The notes beneath the pieces are model-generated. The model was not told the DNA's origin. It did no database searches and was given only the letters and a program-made list of their open reading frames with translations. Below, in pieces: positions 1-8,442 of a stretch of DNA of 64,000 nt. The stretch is from a virus: positions 1-64,000 of IMG/VR virus record IMGVR_UViG_3300021136_000003, one strand, 5' to 3'. Numbering within the stretch: position 1 is the stretch's first letter; each line of letters begins with the position of its first letter. Position numbers and translations under genes: made by a program.

Positions 1-80
1 CATGTTTCCGGATGTAATTTAAGTGATTCCAACACCCTATCGACATGTTTGGCATTAGGAAGATGTGACCATTCACTCAT
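1..80 (-). CDS. partial small phage protein (N-terminus only)
   Basis: The reading frame starts at an ATG at position 80 and runs off the left edge of the window, giving 26 residues beginning MSEWSHLPNAKHVDRV. Its ATG overlaps the TGA of the upstream gene (ATGA), like its neighbours, so it belongs to the same operon. I do not recognise a function. Confidence 0.6.
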   Translation of the reverse strand, partial: MSEWSHLPNAKHVDRVLESLKLHPET

Positions 81-304
81 CATTCAACTCCGAAGTGTTT
101 TTTAATCATAAACTTCATAAAATCTAGGTCACTGTCTTTGGCATATGAAAGACATTCTCGGATAATCAACTCGGCGAACTTTTCCAAGTCACGATTAGCA
201 CTCACAGGAAAGTCAATTGGGTTATTGGTATTGGTATAATGTGGAGGTTGTGCTTTCCACTTTAATCCAGCCTCAAAAGCAAGTTCTTTAATTCGTTCAT
301 TCAT
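80..304 (-). CDS. small phage protein, FAELI-REC/HFGVE paralogue family, copy 1
   Basis: A 74-residue protein starting MNERIKEL, with a central EKFAELIIREC segment and a C-terminal KKHFGVE. The same architecture recurs in the next two genes and in the gene at 31.9-32.2 kb, so this is a paralogous family within the phage. It overlaps its neighbours by ATGA junctions and is probably translationally coupled. No enzymatic motif is visible and the function is unknown. Confidence 0.75.
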   Translation of the reverse strand: MNERIKELAFEAGLKWKAQPPHYTNTNNPIDFPVSANRDLEKFAELIIRECLSYAKDSDLDFMKFMIKKHFGVE

Positions 305-507
305 TCTTCAACTCCGAAATGTTCACAGATCAGCCGATCACACGGTCCGGCGATCAAAAATGTATCTTCAGTGTTGATTGCCGCACGACAATCTCGGATG
401 ATCAACTTGGCGAACTTTTCCTTGTCAAATTCCTCACGGGAAGTCCAAGTAGAACCTTCAGATTGCGAGGTGCATTGCTTGATCAATTCCTTGATACGCT
501 CATTCAT
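301..507 (-). CDS. small phage protein, FAELI-REC/HFGVE paralogue family, copy 2
   Basis: A 68-residue protein with the same pattern as its neighbours: MNERIKEL at the N-terminus, KFAKLIIRDC in the middle and EHFGVEE at the end. The start and stop overlap the flanking genes by 4 nt. The middle between the two conserved blocks differs, so only the ends appear to be constrained. Function unknown. Confidence 0.75.
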   Translation of the reverse strand: MNERIKELIKQCTSQSEGSTWTSREEFDKEKFAKLIIRDCRAAINTEDTFLIAGPCDRLICEHFGVEE

Positions 508-752
508 TCTTCAACTCCGAAATGTTCTCTAATATTGTCACGTATGCTATAGGCAATATCCCTACCATCTTTATCCTGATATCCAGCAAGATGCACCCCG
601 AGATCATCAGCGACCCAAGCACATTCCCGAACAATCAACTCGGCGAACTTGTCGCGCAATCGCATCAACTGAACCGGGTTCAGTGTAGTCCATGTCTCGG
701 AAACAGCCGCATCAAGCGCCTGTTCAAATAAGTTTTCAATTCGTTTGTTCAT
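504..752 (-). CDS. small phage protein, FAELI-REC/HFGVE paralogue family, copy 3
   Basis: An 82-residue protein with MNKRIENL, KFAELIVREC and EHFGVEE. It is the first gene of the tandem array and lies just downstream of a consensus sigma70 promoter (777-805), so the array is probably an early-transcribed unit. Function unknown. Confidence 0.75.
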   Translation of the reverse strand: MNKRIENLFEQALDAAVSETWTTLNPVQLMRLRDKFAELIVRECAWVADDLGVHLAGYQDKDGRDIAYSIRDNIREHFGVEE

Positions 753-776
753 ACGTTGCTATCTGAGTAAGTATGT

Positions 777-805
777 ATTATAGCAGATTTTGGTATTATT
801 GTCAA
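777..805 (-). promoter_or_regulatory. consensus sigma70 promoter
   Basis: On the minus strand the sequence has TTGACA (800-805), a 17-nt spacer and TATAAT (777-782), a perfect match to consensus. The -35 box overlaps the stop codon of the gene at 802. It drives the three tandem paralogues. Confidence 0.85.
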
Positions 806-1038
806 TAGCACCCAAAACGACGATTTAGCACCTTGCTGTCCTCGTCGCCCCTGCTATCCATTTTGAGCGAGGTGCTCTTTCCATAGCACACATATTTGTT
901 GTCCTGAATGTAGCAGAATCCGGCACCAAGTACCGTTCCGCCGATTGCGCGGGCAACGTCATTGTGATTCAGTGTTTCAGAGAAAACGATGGGTTCAGGG
1001 AACCCTAGATCAGTGACGATATATTTGCATTGGGGCAT
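802..1038 (-). CDS. small phage protein of unknown function
   Basis: A 78-residue protein starting MPQCKYIVTDLG. It contains a short glycine-rich hydrophobic stretch (AIGGTVLGAGFCYI) in the middle and a polar C-terminus. It directly follows the gene at 1040 (1-nt gap) and probably shares its promoter at 1281-1309. I do not recognise a family. Confidence 0.65.
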   Translation of the reverse strand: MPQCKYIVTDLGFPEPIVFSETLNHNDVARAIGGTVLGAGFCYIQDNKYVCYGKSTSLKMDSRGDEDSKVLNRRFGCY

Positions 1039-1039
1039 A

Positions 1040-1249
1040 TTAAGCTGCCAGCCGATCTGCGAGTTGTTTGTGGTTAATGTTCATTTCCTCGTTGGAAATG
1101 TAGAAGTCAGAGCGAGGATCGTAATAGCGGCCTTCTTTGTTGTCATAATACAACACACGACCAGAGAACGAGAACGGGCCCTCAAGACCTTTGCGCGGCC
1201 CGTAGTTGTCGCGCATGTTATCCATGACGCTCAAAACTTTATAACCCAT
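1040..1249 (-). CDS. small phage protein of unknown function
   Basis: A 69-residue protein rich in aromatic and charged residues (MGYKVLSVMDNMRDNYGPRK). A GGAG ribosome site precedes the ATG and a consensus promoter lies about 30 nt upstream. No recognised domain. Confidence 0.65.
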   Translation of the reverse strand: MGYKVLSVMDNMRDNYGPRKGLEGPFSFSGRVLYYDNKEGRYYDPRSDFYISNEEMNINHKQLADRLAA

Positions 1250-1280
1250 TTATTGCTCCGTGTTGCGAGTTGATAAGTGT

Positions 1281-1309
1281 ATTATATACCCAAACTGATT
1301 TATTGTCAA
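1281..1309 (-). promoter_or_regulatory. consensus sigma70 promoter
   Basis: TTGACA (1304-1309), 17-nt spacer, TATAAT (1281-1286) on the minus strand. The AATAAAT-like spacer start recurs in several promoters of this genome. It drives the genes at 1040 and 802. Confidence 0.85.
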
Positions 1310-1315
1310 CCGTAT

Positions 1316-2086
1316 TTAGATGGCGCTCGTTGAACTGTTGGTCAGGTAATCTTCGATTTTAATGTTATGTCTAATCAGGCACTCTTTTTTATCAACCGTT
1401 GATATCTCGTCCCATTGTCTCATTTTTGTATTAAAATATTTATGGGGGTCGGGCACATCGTCAATACAATTTGGTCTTGTTATAGCCGCCCATGCCCAAG
1501 AAAGATTACATGCATTAATTCCTTCTGATTCGCATATTTGTTGTAATTCAACATGCGGACCGAATTCTGCAAGTAATATATATCGTTGACTTATTATATC
1601 ATGCACCTCGTTGGTCATCATAAAAAAGTGATCACCTAACCCTATGTGAAATTCGCTACTAAGGTCATATAGCATTTTTCGTTGGTTGTTAAAGTTAGTG
1701 GTATATAATGATCTGGGTTCCGGAGGTATTACCTCAAATCTTGCGTATGGTAAAATATCTGGACGAGTGTCGAACACTGCATCATACTTGATGTTGGCTT
1801 GTTTTTCTCTTTGTTTTTTATATGGAATAAGCAGATAATTGAAAAGGCCGGGCCCTATCCATCCGTTGTAATTAGTTTCGGTAACCGGCAATGTTAACAT
1901 TTTAATAAGATTTCGCCCGTTGAAATCTTGCACCACTGATTGTATAACGCCGGGGTTATAAGTGGCCCAGGTTGCAAAGTAATAATCTACATTATCTGCA
2001 ATTGAATCAAAAAAATCAAATGTTACCTGTTTAGTGAAGTTCCAAGTTCGAAGGTGACCTCTGATAATAACAGCGATGTGTCTCAT
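1316..2086 (-). CDS. putative glycosyltransferase-like protein
   Basis: A 256-residue protein that starts MRHIAVIIRGHLRTW, a beta-strand/loop opening seen in uncharacterised glycosyltransferase-like viral proteins. A DTRPD motif near residue 107 could be a DxD-like metal site. It is the last gene of a sugar-metabolism operon (5064 to 1316) and overlaps the SGNH-like gene by 4 nt. The assignment rests mainly on context. It could instead be another sugar-modifying enzyme. Confidence 0.45.
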   Translation of the reverse strand: MRHIAVIIRGHLRTWNFTKQVTFDFFDSIADNVDYYFATWATYNPGVIQSVVQDFNGRNLIKMLTLPVTETNYNGWIGPGLFNYLLIPYKKQREKQANIKYDAVFDTRPDILPYARFEVIPPEPRSLYTTNFNNQRKMLYDLSSEFHIGLGDHFFMMTNEVHDIISQRYILLAEFGPHVELQQICESEGINACNLSWAWAAITRPNCIDDVPDPHKYFNTKMRQWDEISTVDKKECLIRHNIKIEDYLTNSSTSAI

Positions 2087-2931
2087 AGTAATTTATTTTC
2101 CAGACAATACTTACCCATATATTCTCCCCAAATCGCATGGCCATGGGCATTGGGATGCCATGAGCCTATTACCGAGAGTGTGTTTCCGCCTGCGGCGGCC
2201 ACCATGAAGTTATGTGATGTTCCTATTTTTGATTGTGTCGCTTCCATAAATCGTATTGGATCAATACTCTGTAATAAGATTTTATCGCCGGGTGTTATCT
2301 CATTAATATAATCAGAGGTATATTTATTGTCATCCCACTGATGCGGATAATATCCGGAATAACTGTGATCATAAAACGCCTGATGCATAACATATTTTAT
2401 ATTAAATTTTTTCAATAACATTTCTGTTTGATAAATTTGAAATAGCCACTTATGAATAAACCCACCGGTGTTCAAAAAATACTTAAAGTATAATTTCATA
2501 AACTTGCTTACTTCACTGTTCTCATAAACCGCGGCGTTTGTAGACCAAGACCCAAATGGTAACCATGCCCCATCTACTCCTCCATACTCTTTGTTATAAA
2601 ACTCCACTCGCTCCGGAGAAGTCCATCCTATACTTACGAACAAGTCAGATGTGTCCCTGCCCGTAGTATATCCCTCCACTAGTAGCCATTCAGTAAGTCT
2701 GCGGATTATTGCTTCATTTGATATGCTGCACTGACTTAAATCTACTATTTCATCTGCTTGCACCATGTCAGCAAATACTTGGATATATTTATGCTTTAAA
2801 CGATAATGTTCGTGGAACGGGACGAAGTGTAGATGATGATTATCGGCGCCCTCTGTCCAAAAGGGCTCTTTTTTAGGATCTATTAATTCGGCTCCCCAGC
2901 ACCAACTATCTCCGCATGCTACTATTTTCAT
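2083..2931 (-). CDS. SGNH/GDSL-like hydrolase
   Basis: A 282-residue protein. The N-terminus has a GDSWCWG block (residues 7-13) matching block I of SGNH hydrolases with the nucleophile serine. Near the C-terminus HPNAHGH matches the block V histidine region. Such enzymes often remove or transfer O-acyl groups on glycans. It sits in the sugar operon, overlaps the GDPD-like gene upstream by 26 nt and has its own AAAGGAA ribosome site. The target glycan is not known. Confidence 0.6.
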   Translation of the reverse strand: MKIVACGDSWCWGAELIDPKKEPFWTEGADNHHLHFVPFHEHYRLKHKYIQVFADMVQADEIVDLSQCSISNEAIIRRLTEWLLVEGYTTGRDTSDLFVSIGWTSPERVEFYNKEYGGVDGAWLPFGSWSTNAAVYENSEVSKFMKLYFKYFLNTGGFIHKWLFQIYQTEMLLKKFNIKYVMHQAFYDHSYSGYYPHQWDDNKYTSDYINEITPGDKILLQSIDPIRFMEATQSKIGTSHNFMVAAAGGNTLSVIGSWHPNAHGHAIWGEYMGKYCLENKLL

Positions 2932-3370
2932 TTCTTTCCTTTATTTTGTTTATAAAGTCACTGCATATTGCATAGCACTTTACACTGCGTATATTTTCTA
3001 GTGTATGATCAGAATATTCAGGCATTACCATAATACTGCGGGGAGTTAATTCCTGCCCGGGATATGTCCAAATATATCCGTTACTAGTAAGAGTAAACCG
3101 ATCATTCTCATGCCAGAAAAAAGTATGGTTTGTAGAAGTTAACCACATAAGAGCTTCGATATTCTTTGCATGGATCCATAATTTATCATTGAGCCAAGAT
3201 TCATCAATACTATACTGAGCGCGATCATGCCCTAATTTAAGGCCGTGGTCTACCCATAGATCAACTTCACATTCATATCCGAGAGTGATAGCCTCTTCGA
3301 TTTGTCTAGGGTTGTTTTCTAATGATGAATCCGGCCCATCGAATAGCCCGCGGTGTGCTATGTATTTCAT
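2906..3370 (-). CDS. short GDPD-like phosphodiesterase
   Basis: A 154-residue protein whose first half matches the glycerophosphodiester phosphodiesterase signature: AHRG at residues 5-8, SLEN, then a CEVDLWVD strand and LGHD. GDPD enzymes are usually about 240 residues, so this is a minimal or truncated barrel. It lies between the HAD phosphatase and SGNH genes with overlapping ends, which suggests a role in polysaccharide or lipid-linked sugar modification. Activity is uncertain because of the short length. Confidence 0.6.
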   Translation of the reverse strand: MKYIAHRGLFDGPDSSLENNPRQIEEAITLGYECEVDLWVDHGLKLGHDRAQYSIDESWLNDKLWIHAKNIEALMWLTSTNHTFFWHENDRFTLTSNGYIWTYPGQELTPRSIMVMPEYSDHTLENIRSVKCYAICSDFINKIKERNENSSMRR

Positions 3371-4071
3371 AGTAATCTAAGAATGTTCCAGGTATCTTGA
3401 AACCCGTTAACCTCATATACCTTGTCCTGACCAAAACTACATGCACTTGCCAGAGGCTGATCGATCTGACCTTCTCCGCATTTGTCCCCGAAAAAGTATA
3501 CTGATTCTGGCCCGGGGTATGGAATTAAACCGCGGCATTGTCCTTTATTCGCACCACGCAAGCATATATCGATGCTAGTATTACCTCCTATATATGCGTC
3601 AAATCGAGGAAACTTATTAAGAAATTCCAGACGAATTTGCTCACGCTCTTGGTGAATATCATCCCATTGTTTATATTCTGCTCGTTGCTCTATCGAGGCA
3701 TTCCTACCCAATGTTGAAAAGTTTATGCTGCCGGGTCGTAGATCGAGGTGAAATCCCGTCTTGGCCGACCATGCACTATTTCGTAGGACGTTATCTAACC
3801 AATCTCGTTCATCCGAGTGTAGAGCTATTTGATTTATCCGCGTCTCTTTACCATACATCCAAATACTATTACCCAGACAATTAAAGCTTACGCAGGCCAT
3901 GTCAACAATTTCTTGACCTATTTGCTGGATTGTTTTTGCTCGTTGGCTGCCGGTAGCAAGGTATATTATTTTGCCCTGGCCCCATTCAATAAACCATTCT
4001 TTAAACTCCGGAGTGATGCTGCATCCTGTATCGCACAAAACTCCATCAACATCGAACATCCAACCTATCAT
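3367..4071 (-). CDS. HAD-superfamily phosphomannomutase-like enzyme
   Basis: A 234-residue protein. FDVDGV near residues 6-11 is the HAD catalytic DxD motif. ATGSQR is motif II. GSINFSTLGRNAS resembles the eukaryotic-type phosphomannomutase signature, and FFGDKCGEG is the acidic motif IV. This family interconverts mannose-6- and mannose-1-phosphate, which fits the adjacent sugar nucleotidyltransferase and cupin genes. A plain sugar phosphatase is an alternative. Confidence 0.7.
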   Translation of the reverse strand: MIGWMFDVDGVLCDTGCSITPEFKEWFIEWGQGKIIYLATGSQRAKTIQQIGQEIVDMACVSFNCLGNSIWMYGKETRINQIALHSDERDWLDNVLRNSAWSAKTGFHLDLRPGSINFSTLGRNASIEQRAEYKQWDDIHQEREQIRLEFLNKFPRFDAYIGGNTSIDICLRGANKGQCRGLIPYPGPESVYFFGDKCGEGQIDQPLASACSFGQDKVYEVNGFQDTWNILRLL

Positions 4072-4394
4072 GATTCAACCAAGTATTTGTCACCGGAAAT
4101 TCCGGGCACTTTGACGCACAGAATGGTGCAATCTTCGTGGAAAGCAGGTTCAGCAATTTCGCCGGGTGCAATGATGAAGGTGTCACCGGCCACCAATTCT
4201 TCCCCGCATACATTCATGCTACCTGATATCAGCAAATTGTATTCGGTGGCCACGCGGTGATAATGCGCCGGCCATATCTGCCCCTTTGGATGATGTAATA
4301 CAGCAACCTCAAACAATTCAGTTTTCAAAAGCGAAGGTTCAAAGTTTCCCATCATCCATCCGCGGGTCATTTCTGAAATCTTACCTACTTTCAT
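4068..4394 (-). CDS. cupin-domain sugar-metabolism protein
   Basis: A 108-residue single-cupin protein. HYHRVATEYNLLISGSM is cupin motif 1, with histidines and a glutamate as likely metal ligands, and GDTFIIAPGE leads to motif 2. I chose the ATG at 4394 (MKVGK) because GGAGG lies 5 nt upstream; the frame remains open to 4409. It overlaps the nucleotidyltransferase gene. By context it is a sugar isomerase/epimerase or sensor. Confidence 0.65.
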   Translation of the reverse strand: MKVGKISEMTRGWMMGNFEPSLLKTELFEVAVLHHPKGQIWPAHYHRVATEYNLLISGSMNVCGEELVAGDTFIIAPGEIAEPAFHEDCTILCVKVPGISGDKYLVES

Positions 4395-5064
4395 ATGCCT
4401 CCAGGTCACCCGGTGTGCCGATCGGGTAATATTCTTTGTCAGCGACCATGTATATTCCTATTCGTTTCTTCATATAGTTATAAGTGGGTGCAATGTAGAA
4501 TTCGTTTCTTGTTCGATTGTTTTCCGCAATCATCTGATCAGCAGATAAAATAAAATCTTGACCGTTTCCCCAATAATGGATTCCGGTTAATGCCGTGTTA
4601 CTGATTACTTTCTTTTCAGCGAACTCCTCTGCAAGTCCTTCCCCGTTTACTCTGACATAACTATGTTTCGGATCACTGCTATTTATTGTTACAACAGCAC
4701 CATCATATTTACGCATCTCAGTCAGCGCCTTTTCACTGTCCCAATTCATGATTTGGTCACAGTTAGCAATGATAAGTTCATCGTCATTGATATGTTCTCG
4801 TAGCAATAATGCAGACGATGCCGGGCCGGCAGTGAGGTGATCAATTTTTACTATTATCGGATCGACACATTGTTCAATCGCCCATGTTGTCTGCGCCAGA
4901 TATTCATCGTCCCTAACAACAAAATGATATACTCCGTCGAAGCCTAAACTTTCAACCGCTCGTTGTATCATCAATCGGCCGTCGACTGGTATTAGAGGCT
5001 TTGGCATTGAATGAGTTTTACTGAATCTGCTGCCGGCACCTGCCAATGGTATTATGATGTTCAT
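4381..5064 (-). CDS. sugar-phosphate nucleotidyltransferase
   Basis: A 227-residue GT-A fold nucleotidyltransferase. PLAGAGSRF (residues 6-14) is the GXGTR-type nucleotide-binding loop, MPKPLIPVDG carries the signature lysine region, and ANCDQI is the metal-binding Asp region. It probably activates a sugar-1-phosphate, plausibly mannose given the phosphomannomutase-like gene downstream. The start at 5064 is preferred to the upstream in-frame ATG at 5127. It follows directly after a late-promoter motif (GATAAATACTTGATG), leaving no room for a ribosome site. Confidence 0.75.
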   Translation of the reverse strand: MNIIIPLAGAGSRFSKTHSMPKPLIPVDGRLMIQRAVESLGFDGVYHFVVRDDEYLAQTTWAIEQCVDPIIVKIDHLTAGPASSALLLREHINDDELIIANCDQIMNWDSEKALTEMRKYDGAVVTINSSDPKHSYVRVNGEGLAEEFAEKKVISNTALTGIHYWGNGQDFILSADQMIAENNRTRNEFYIAPTYNYMKKRIGIYMVADKEYYPIGTPGDLEAYESR

Positions 5065-5068
5065 CAAG

Positions 5069-5076
5069 TATTTATC
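5069..5076 (-). promoter_or_regulatory. T4-type late promoter motif abutting a start codon
   Basis: GATAAATA on the minus strand, with the ATG of the nucleotidyltransferase 4 nt further on. In T4 the start point lies about 6 nt after this box, which would place it at the start codon. Confidence 0.55.
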
Positions 5077-5098
5077 TAGGGTAGGATTTAGCCGCGGA

Positions 5099-5120
5099 AA
5101 AAGGCTCCGAAGAGCCTTTT
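5099..5120 (-). terminator. intrinsic terminator after rIIB
   Basis: The minus strand reads GGCTC-TTCG-GAGCC followed by a run of T, flanked by complementary A/T runs, so it can act in both directions. It lies 14 nt past the rIIB stop and separates the rII operon from the sugar operon. Confidence 0.85.
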
Positions 5121-5133
5121 CGTTCAATTCGAC

Positions 5134-6198
5134 TTACTTAGTCGGGAAGGGCCACGCGCTTTGTGGAGTCAGCTTCACTGCCGGGGCAGCGTTGCCAAAA
5201 CGATAGCGTTCATCAGCACCGTTTTGCGAATCATCTGCGCCCTTATCAAAGCCTTCGTTGTATGCATCGCGCTCTTGCCAAGACAAGCCCGGCGCATTAA
5301 ACTCATCACCGGCGAATCCATCAGTGTAACCACGATAGAAAGCAGACGAACCCAACTTCGGACCTACCGGAGTCACAACATACGCCTGACGCGCTGCTGC
5401 CATAATCGCCTCGTTTGTACGGGTCCGACGATCCTGTTCACTGACCTCAGCGTCAGCACGATCATTGCTCATGCCTTGAACCGCGTCAGTGAATGCCTTG
5501 TCAGGGTCCACGTTCAGTTCGCCGATCACCTCGTAGCGACAAGTGCGACCCTTCGCATCATTGTAGTCGGATGGGATCGAAACCACATCACGCGGGTTGA
5601 TCTTCACGATCACCGTGCGCTCACCGCCGAAATGATTCAGGTAGCTCATAGAACAGAAGTGCAGACCGGTAGAACAAGTTTGATCCTTGTTGTCGTCCAC
5701 TTCGTTGCGTTCCATTTCCAGAACTTGACCGACAGAGTTATCCATCGTGCCACTGTGACAATCTAGATAGTTGTCGCGTACCTTCTTGTAAGCCAAGAAA
5801 TGACCATCGGGCGTGATCGGCAGATTGCTCTTTTCCAGAAAGCCGTATAGCTCCTGGACACTCCGCTTGCTTGGGTTGCTCATGAGATTTTCCATAAACA
5901 GAACCATCGGCTCAATCGGGAAGCCCTCTTGAAGCATTTGGATCATGCGAATTGCCAGTCCGGTGTTCAGTTCCTTGCCCTTCCAGAACAGGGTTTCACC
6001 TTCGATGCTGACGTTGCCCTTGCCGTAGCTGAGGACGACCTTCTTGGGTTCGATTGTATCGCGGACTGCATCCCAATCACCAGCCTTGATAGCGTCCAGA
6101 ACCTTTTGATAGGTGATGTGCGTTCGGCTGATGGTGTGCGACTTGTTGCCAATTACGACAACAACGTTTGCGCCTTGGATTAGATACGGGTGGCTCAT
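5134..6198 (-). CDS. rIIB: rIIB-like protein
   Basis: A 354-residue protein resembling T4-family rIIB. It has a helical N-terminal region on IEGETLFWKGKEL and a C-terminal half containing LAYKKVRDNYLDCHSG, DDNKDQTCSTGLHFCS and a domain shared by rIIB-like phage proteins. The start at 6198 (MSHPYLIQG) overlaps the rIIA stop by 4 nt and replaces a longer frame beginning at 6312. rIIB works with rIIA in membrane-associated exclusion phenotypes in T4; the biochemical role is not settled. A strong terminator follows. Confidence 0.85.
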   Translation of the reverse strand: MSHPYLIQGANVVVVIGNKSHTISRTHITYQKVLDAIKAGDWDAVRDTIEPKKVVLSYGKGNVSIEGETLFWKGKELNTGLAIRMIQMLQEGFPIEPMVLFMENLMSNPSKRSVQELYGFLEKSNLPITPDGHFLAYKKVRDNYLDCHSGTMDNSVGQVLEMERNEVDDNKDQTCSTGLHFCSMSYLNHFGGERTVIVKINPRDVVSIPSDYNDAKGRTCRYEVIGELNVDPDKAFTDAVQGMSNDRADAEVSEQDRRTRTNEAIMAAARQAYVVTPVGPKLGSSAFYRGYTDGFAGDEFNAPGLSWQERDAYNEGFDKGADDSQNGADERYRFGNAAPAVKLTPQSAWPFPTK

Positions 6199-8381
6199 TT
6201 GATTTCCTTTTTCGATGCGTTGATTAAATTGATGTATTCCGCTACACCTGCGTTGTTTTGTCCATACGACAAATTCTTGAAAAGAGGGTACGAATCGTAC
6301 ACCACTTGACATTCTTTCACTGTCGCTGCCTTGAGTGCCTGTGTGCTAATTTTAGCATTCGGGGCAAACTTTTGGCAGAGCCTGTTCAGATTGTATTCTG
6401 AATATGAAACCTCTTTCACATCCTTAAATTTCAGTGCAAACTTCACATATGGACTTTCTTTATCAGTGATTTCTTTTTCTAAAGATACATTATAACGTAC
6501 CATGTCGAACCTGTCAAGCTCCGACATGACCAAACCCATCAAAAACGAGTCATCAATTTTGGCGAGTTTACCCACAATGAACGTTTCGATGTTGATCCAG
6601 TTCTTTTGAGTCTTGATAAACTCAATGTCACCCTTACGAACACCGTACACAACCACATCCGCGATGCCCGGGACGCCTGACTTGGACATGTCTTCATGCA
6701 ATGTCTTTGCGTCTTGGTAACCGACAGTGCTTTCCATAGTGTAGCCGCTCAGAGGCATGTAGTAATACGTTGTCTTTTTGTCAAACGCATCGGCTTTGCC
6801 TGCATCACGCCACACCATGTCCTCGCCACCGTAGCGACGACGATAGCTGCGGGCATTGTCCTTGCGCTCCATACGCATGATGGTCACGTTCTTTGCGCGG
6901 TCAGTCACTGCCCGTTCTTTCTGGAGCATAGTAGATGCCAACATCGAACGATTTGCAGGAGGACTTGCGATAGCCTTCAGAAAAGCCGCGATATTCATCG
7001 CCATTTTCTTGTCAGCCTTTTCCATAACATGCACTTCTTCCGAGTATGCCTGAGAACGGGTGCTGTGCTTCCAGTGATACTTTGCACGAACCAGTGCGCC
7101 GACCTTTGTATCATTCTCAATAAAGAACGTATTCTCACCGACACTGAAACTCCACACAGGGGTAACAGTCTCTTTGCCGGCTGCATCACGACCATATTCA
7201 TTATGCGGCTTGCGATTTGACGCCGCCGAATAACTACGGTGCTTGGTGAACGCCCGCATGTTGATGTTGTACTTTGATGCCATGTCCTTTTCAGAGATGA
7301 CAAAATTCTTCAGGCGCAGCCGACCACCATCCATCACCATCAACGGGAATTTCGTGTCAGTCACATACTTGGTGACAGCAGCAGACCACAGTGATGAATC
7401 CTTTTTAGTGTTCAGGAAGAGTGCGCGATCCCACAGATTTGCGATCTTGTCAGCGTCAACTGCCAGACGAATCGGCAGCGCACCAGTAAGCACTTCCAAC
7501 TTTTTCCTGATCGCCACAACAGTTTCGGGAATGTAGCTCAGACCTTCCCGGCTTGCTTGAAAGTCAAGCTCACCGATATCGAAGTGCATTTCCAGACCGC
7601 AGTTGAGCATATTGCGGTACTCGCCAATATTTGTGTCACTAGAAGGAATGTCAATCGGGTAAGCAATGTTGCCCATGATTGCGATTGAGCGGTTATTGCC
7701 ACCGGTCGAGTGAACACCGGGAACGATGTCCTTGTCAGAGTATTTCAGATCAACAAATTGAAAACCAGACGAACCAGACACCACAGGGCGCAGCTTGAAA
7801 TAAGTGTACACTGTGCGGGCTTCCGACTTGAACTTGTCAAAGTCATACCGATCATTCACAGAGAACTTGACCTCGACACCAGACGGATCAGTAGATTCCT
7901 CTTCCATCATCAGAGCGATGCTCGGCACACCTTGCTCATTGATGAAAGCAGAGTAGATGCCGCGATGACCATTCTTGATTGCGGTCACAGTGAAGTTGTC
8001 AGTGTACGAGAACGGAGACTTGGAGCCGAGACCCAGAGCACCAATGAAAGCATTGGAGTCGGTTTTTGTACTCTCAAAATAAGTTGTGTAGATATTGGTG
8101 ACCTGCTCATGCGTCAGTCCAGTACCATAGTCACGGATGCTGAACCAAGGTTCCAGTGAGTTGGGTAGGTGAATGTCGAATGGAGTCTTGTCGTTGCCGG
8201 CGTCGATGTGACTGTCAACTGCATTTGTCGATAGCTCCCTAATGATGGCACGAATTTTATTCGCGTATAACCCACTTGACAAGATGTTGAAGGCTTTTGC
8301 TGAATTGCGAATACGAAATTCGCCAACAGCACTTACATTAGACAAAATGGCTTCATTTGAAGGAGCAGAATTTATGATCAT
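6195..8381 (-). CDS. rIIA: rIIA-like protein, GHKL ATPase domain
   Basis: A 728-residue protein close to the length of T4 rIIA (about 725). The N-terminal 200 residues form a GHKL (Hsp90/MutL-type) ATPase: E49/N53/D56 in the N box, DYGTG at 84-88 as G1, and GALGLGSKSPF as G2. The start has a GAGG ribosome site and the promoter at 8414-8442. It is co-transcribed with rIIB by an ATGA overlap. In T4 the pair blocks growth in some lambda lysogens; in this host the role is inferred. Confidence 0.9.
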   Translation of the reverse strand: MIINSAPSNEAILSNVSAVGEFRIRNSAKAFNILSSGLYANKIRAIIRELSTNAVDSHIDAGNDKTPFDIHLPNSLEPWFSIRDYGTGLTHEQVTNIYTTYFESTKTDSNAFIGALGLGSKSPFSYTDNFTVTAIKNGHRGIYSAFINEQGVPSIALMMEEESTDPSGVEVKFSVNDRYDFDKFKSEARTVYTYFKLRPVVSGSSGFQFVDLKYSDKDIVPGVHSTGGNNRSIAIMGNIAYPIDIPSSDTNIGEYRNMLNCGLEMHFDIGELDFQASREGLSYIPETVVAIRKKLEVLTGALPIRLAVDADKIANLWDRALFLNTKKDSSLWSAAVTKYVTDTKFPLMVMDGGRLRLKNFVISEKDMASKYNINMRAFTKHRSYSAASNRKPHNEYGRDAAGKETVTPVWSFSVGENTFFIENDTKVGALVRAKYHWKHSTRSQAYSEEVHVMEKADKKMAMNIAAFLKAIASPPANRSMLASTMLQKERAVTDRAKNVTIMRMERKDNARSYRRRYGGEDMVWRDAGKADAFDKKTTYYYMPLSGYTMESTVGYQDAKTLHEDMSKSGVPGIADVVVYGVRKGDIEFIKTQKNWINIETFIVGKLAKIDDSFLMGLVMSELDRFDMVRYNVSLEKEITDKESPYVKFALKFKDVKEVSYSEYNLNRLCQKFAPNAKISTQALKAATVKECQVVYDSYPLFKNLSYGQNNAGVAEYINLINASKKEIK

Positions 8382-8413
8382 TTAAACCTCTTAGTCATTG
8401 TTGAATAAATAGC

Positions 8414-8442
8414 ATTATAACATATTTCTGAATTAAAGTCAA
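8414..8442 (-). promoter_or_regulatory. sigma70 promoter of the rII operon
   Basis: TTGACT (8437-8442), 17-nt spacer, TATAAT (8414-8419) on the minus strand. The start codon of the plus-strand GIY-YIG gene begins at 8443, directly against the -35 box. Confidence 0.8.

Noticed and set aside
1316-4071. Plus-strand frames such as 3829-4260 and 2054-2311
   Set aside because: They mirror coding sequence on the minus strand, have no ribosome sites and no protein-like motifs.
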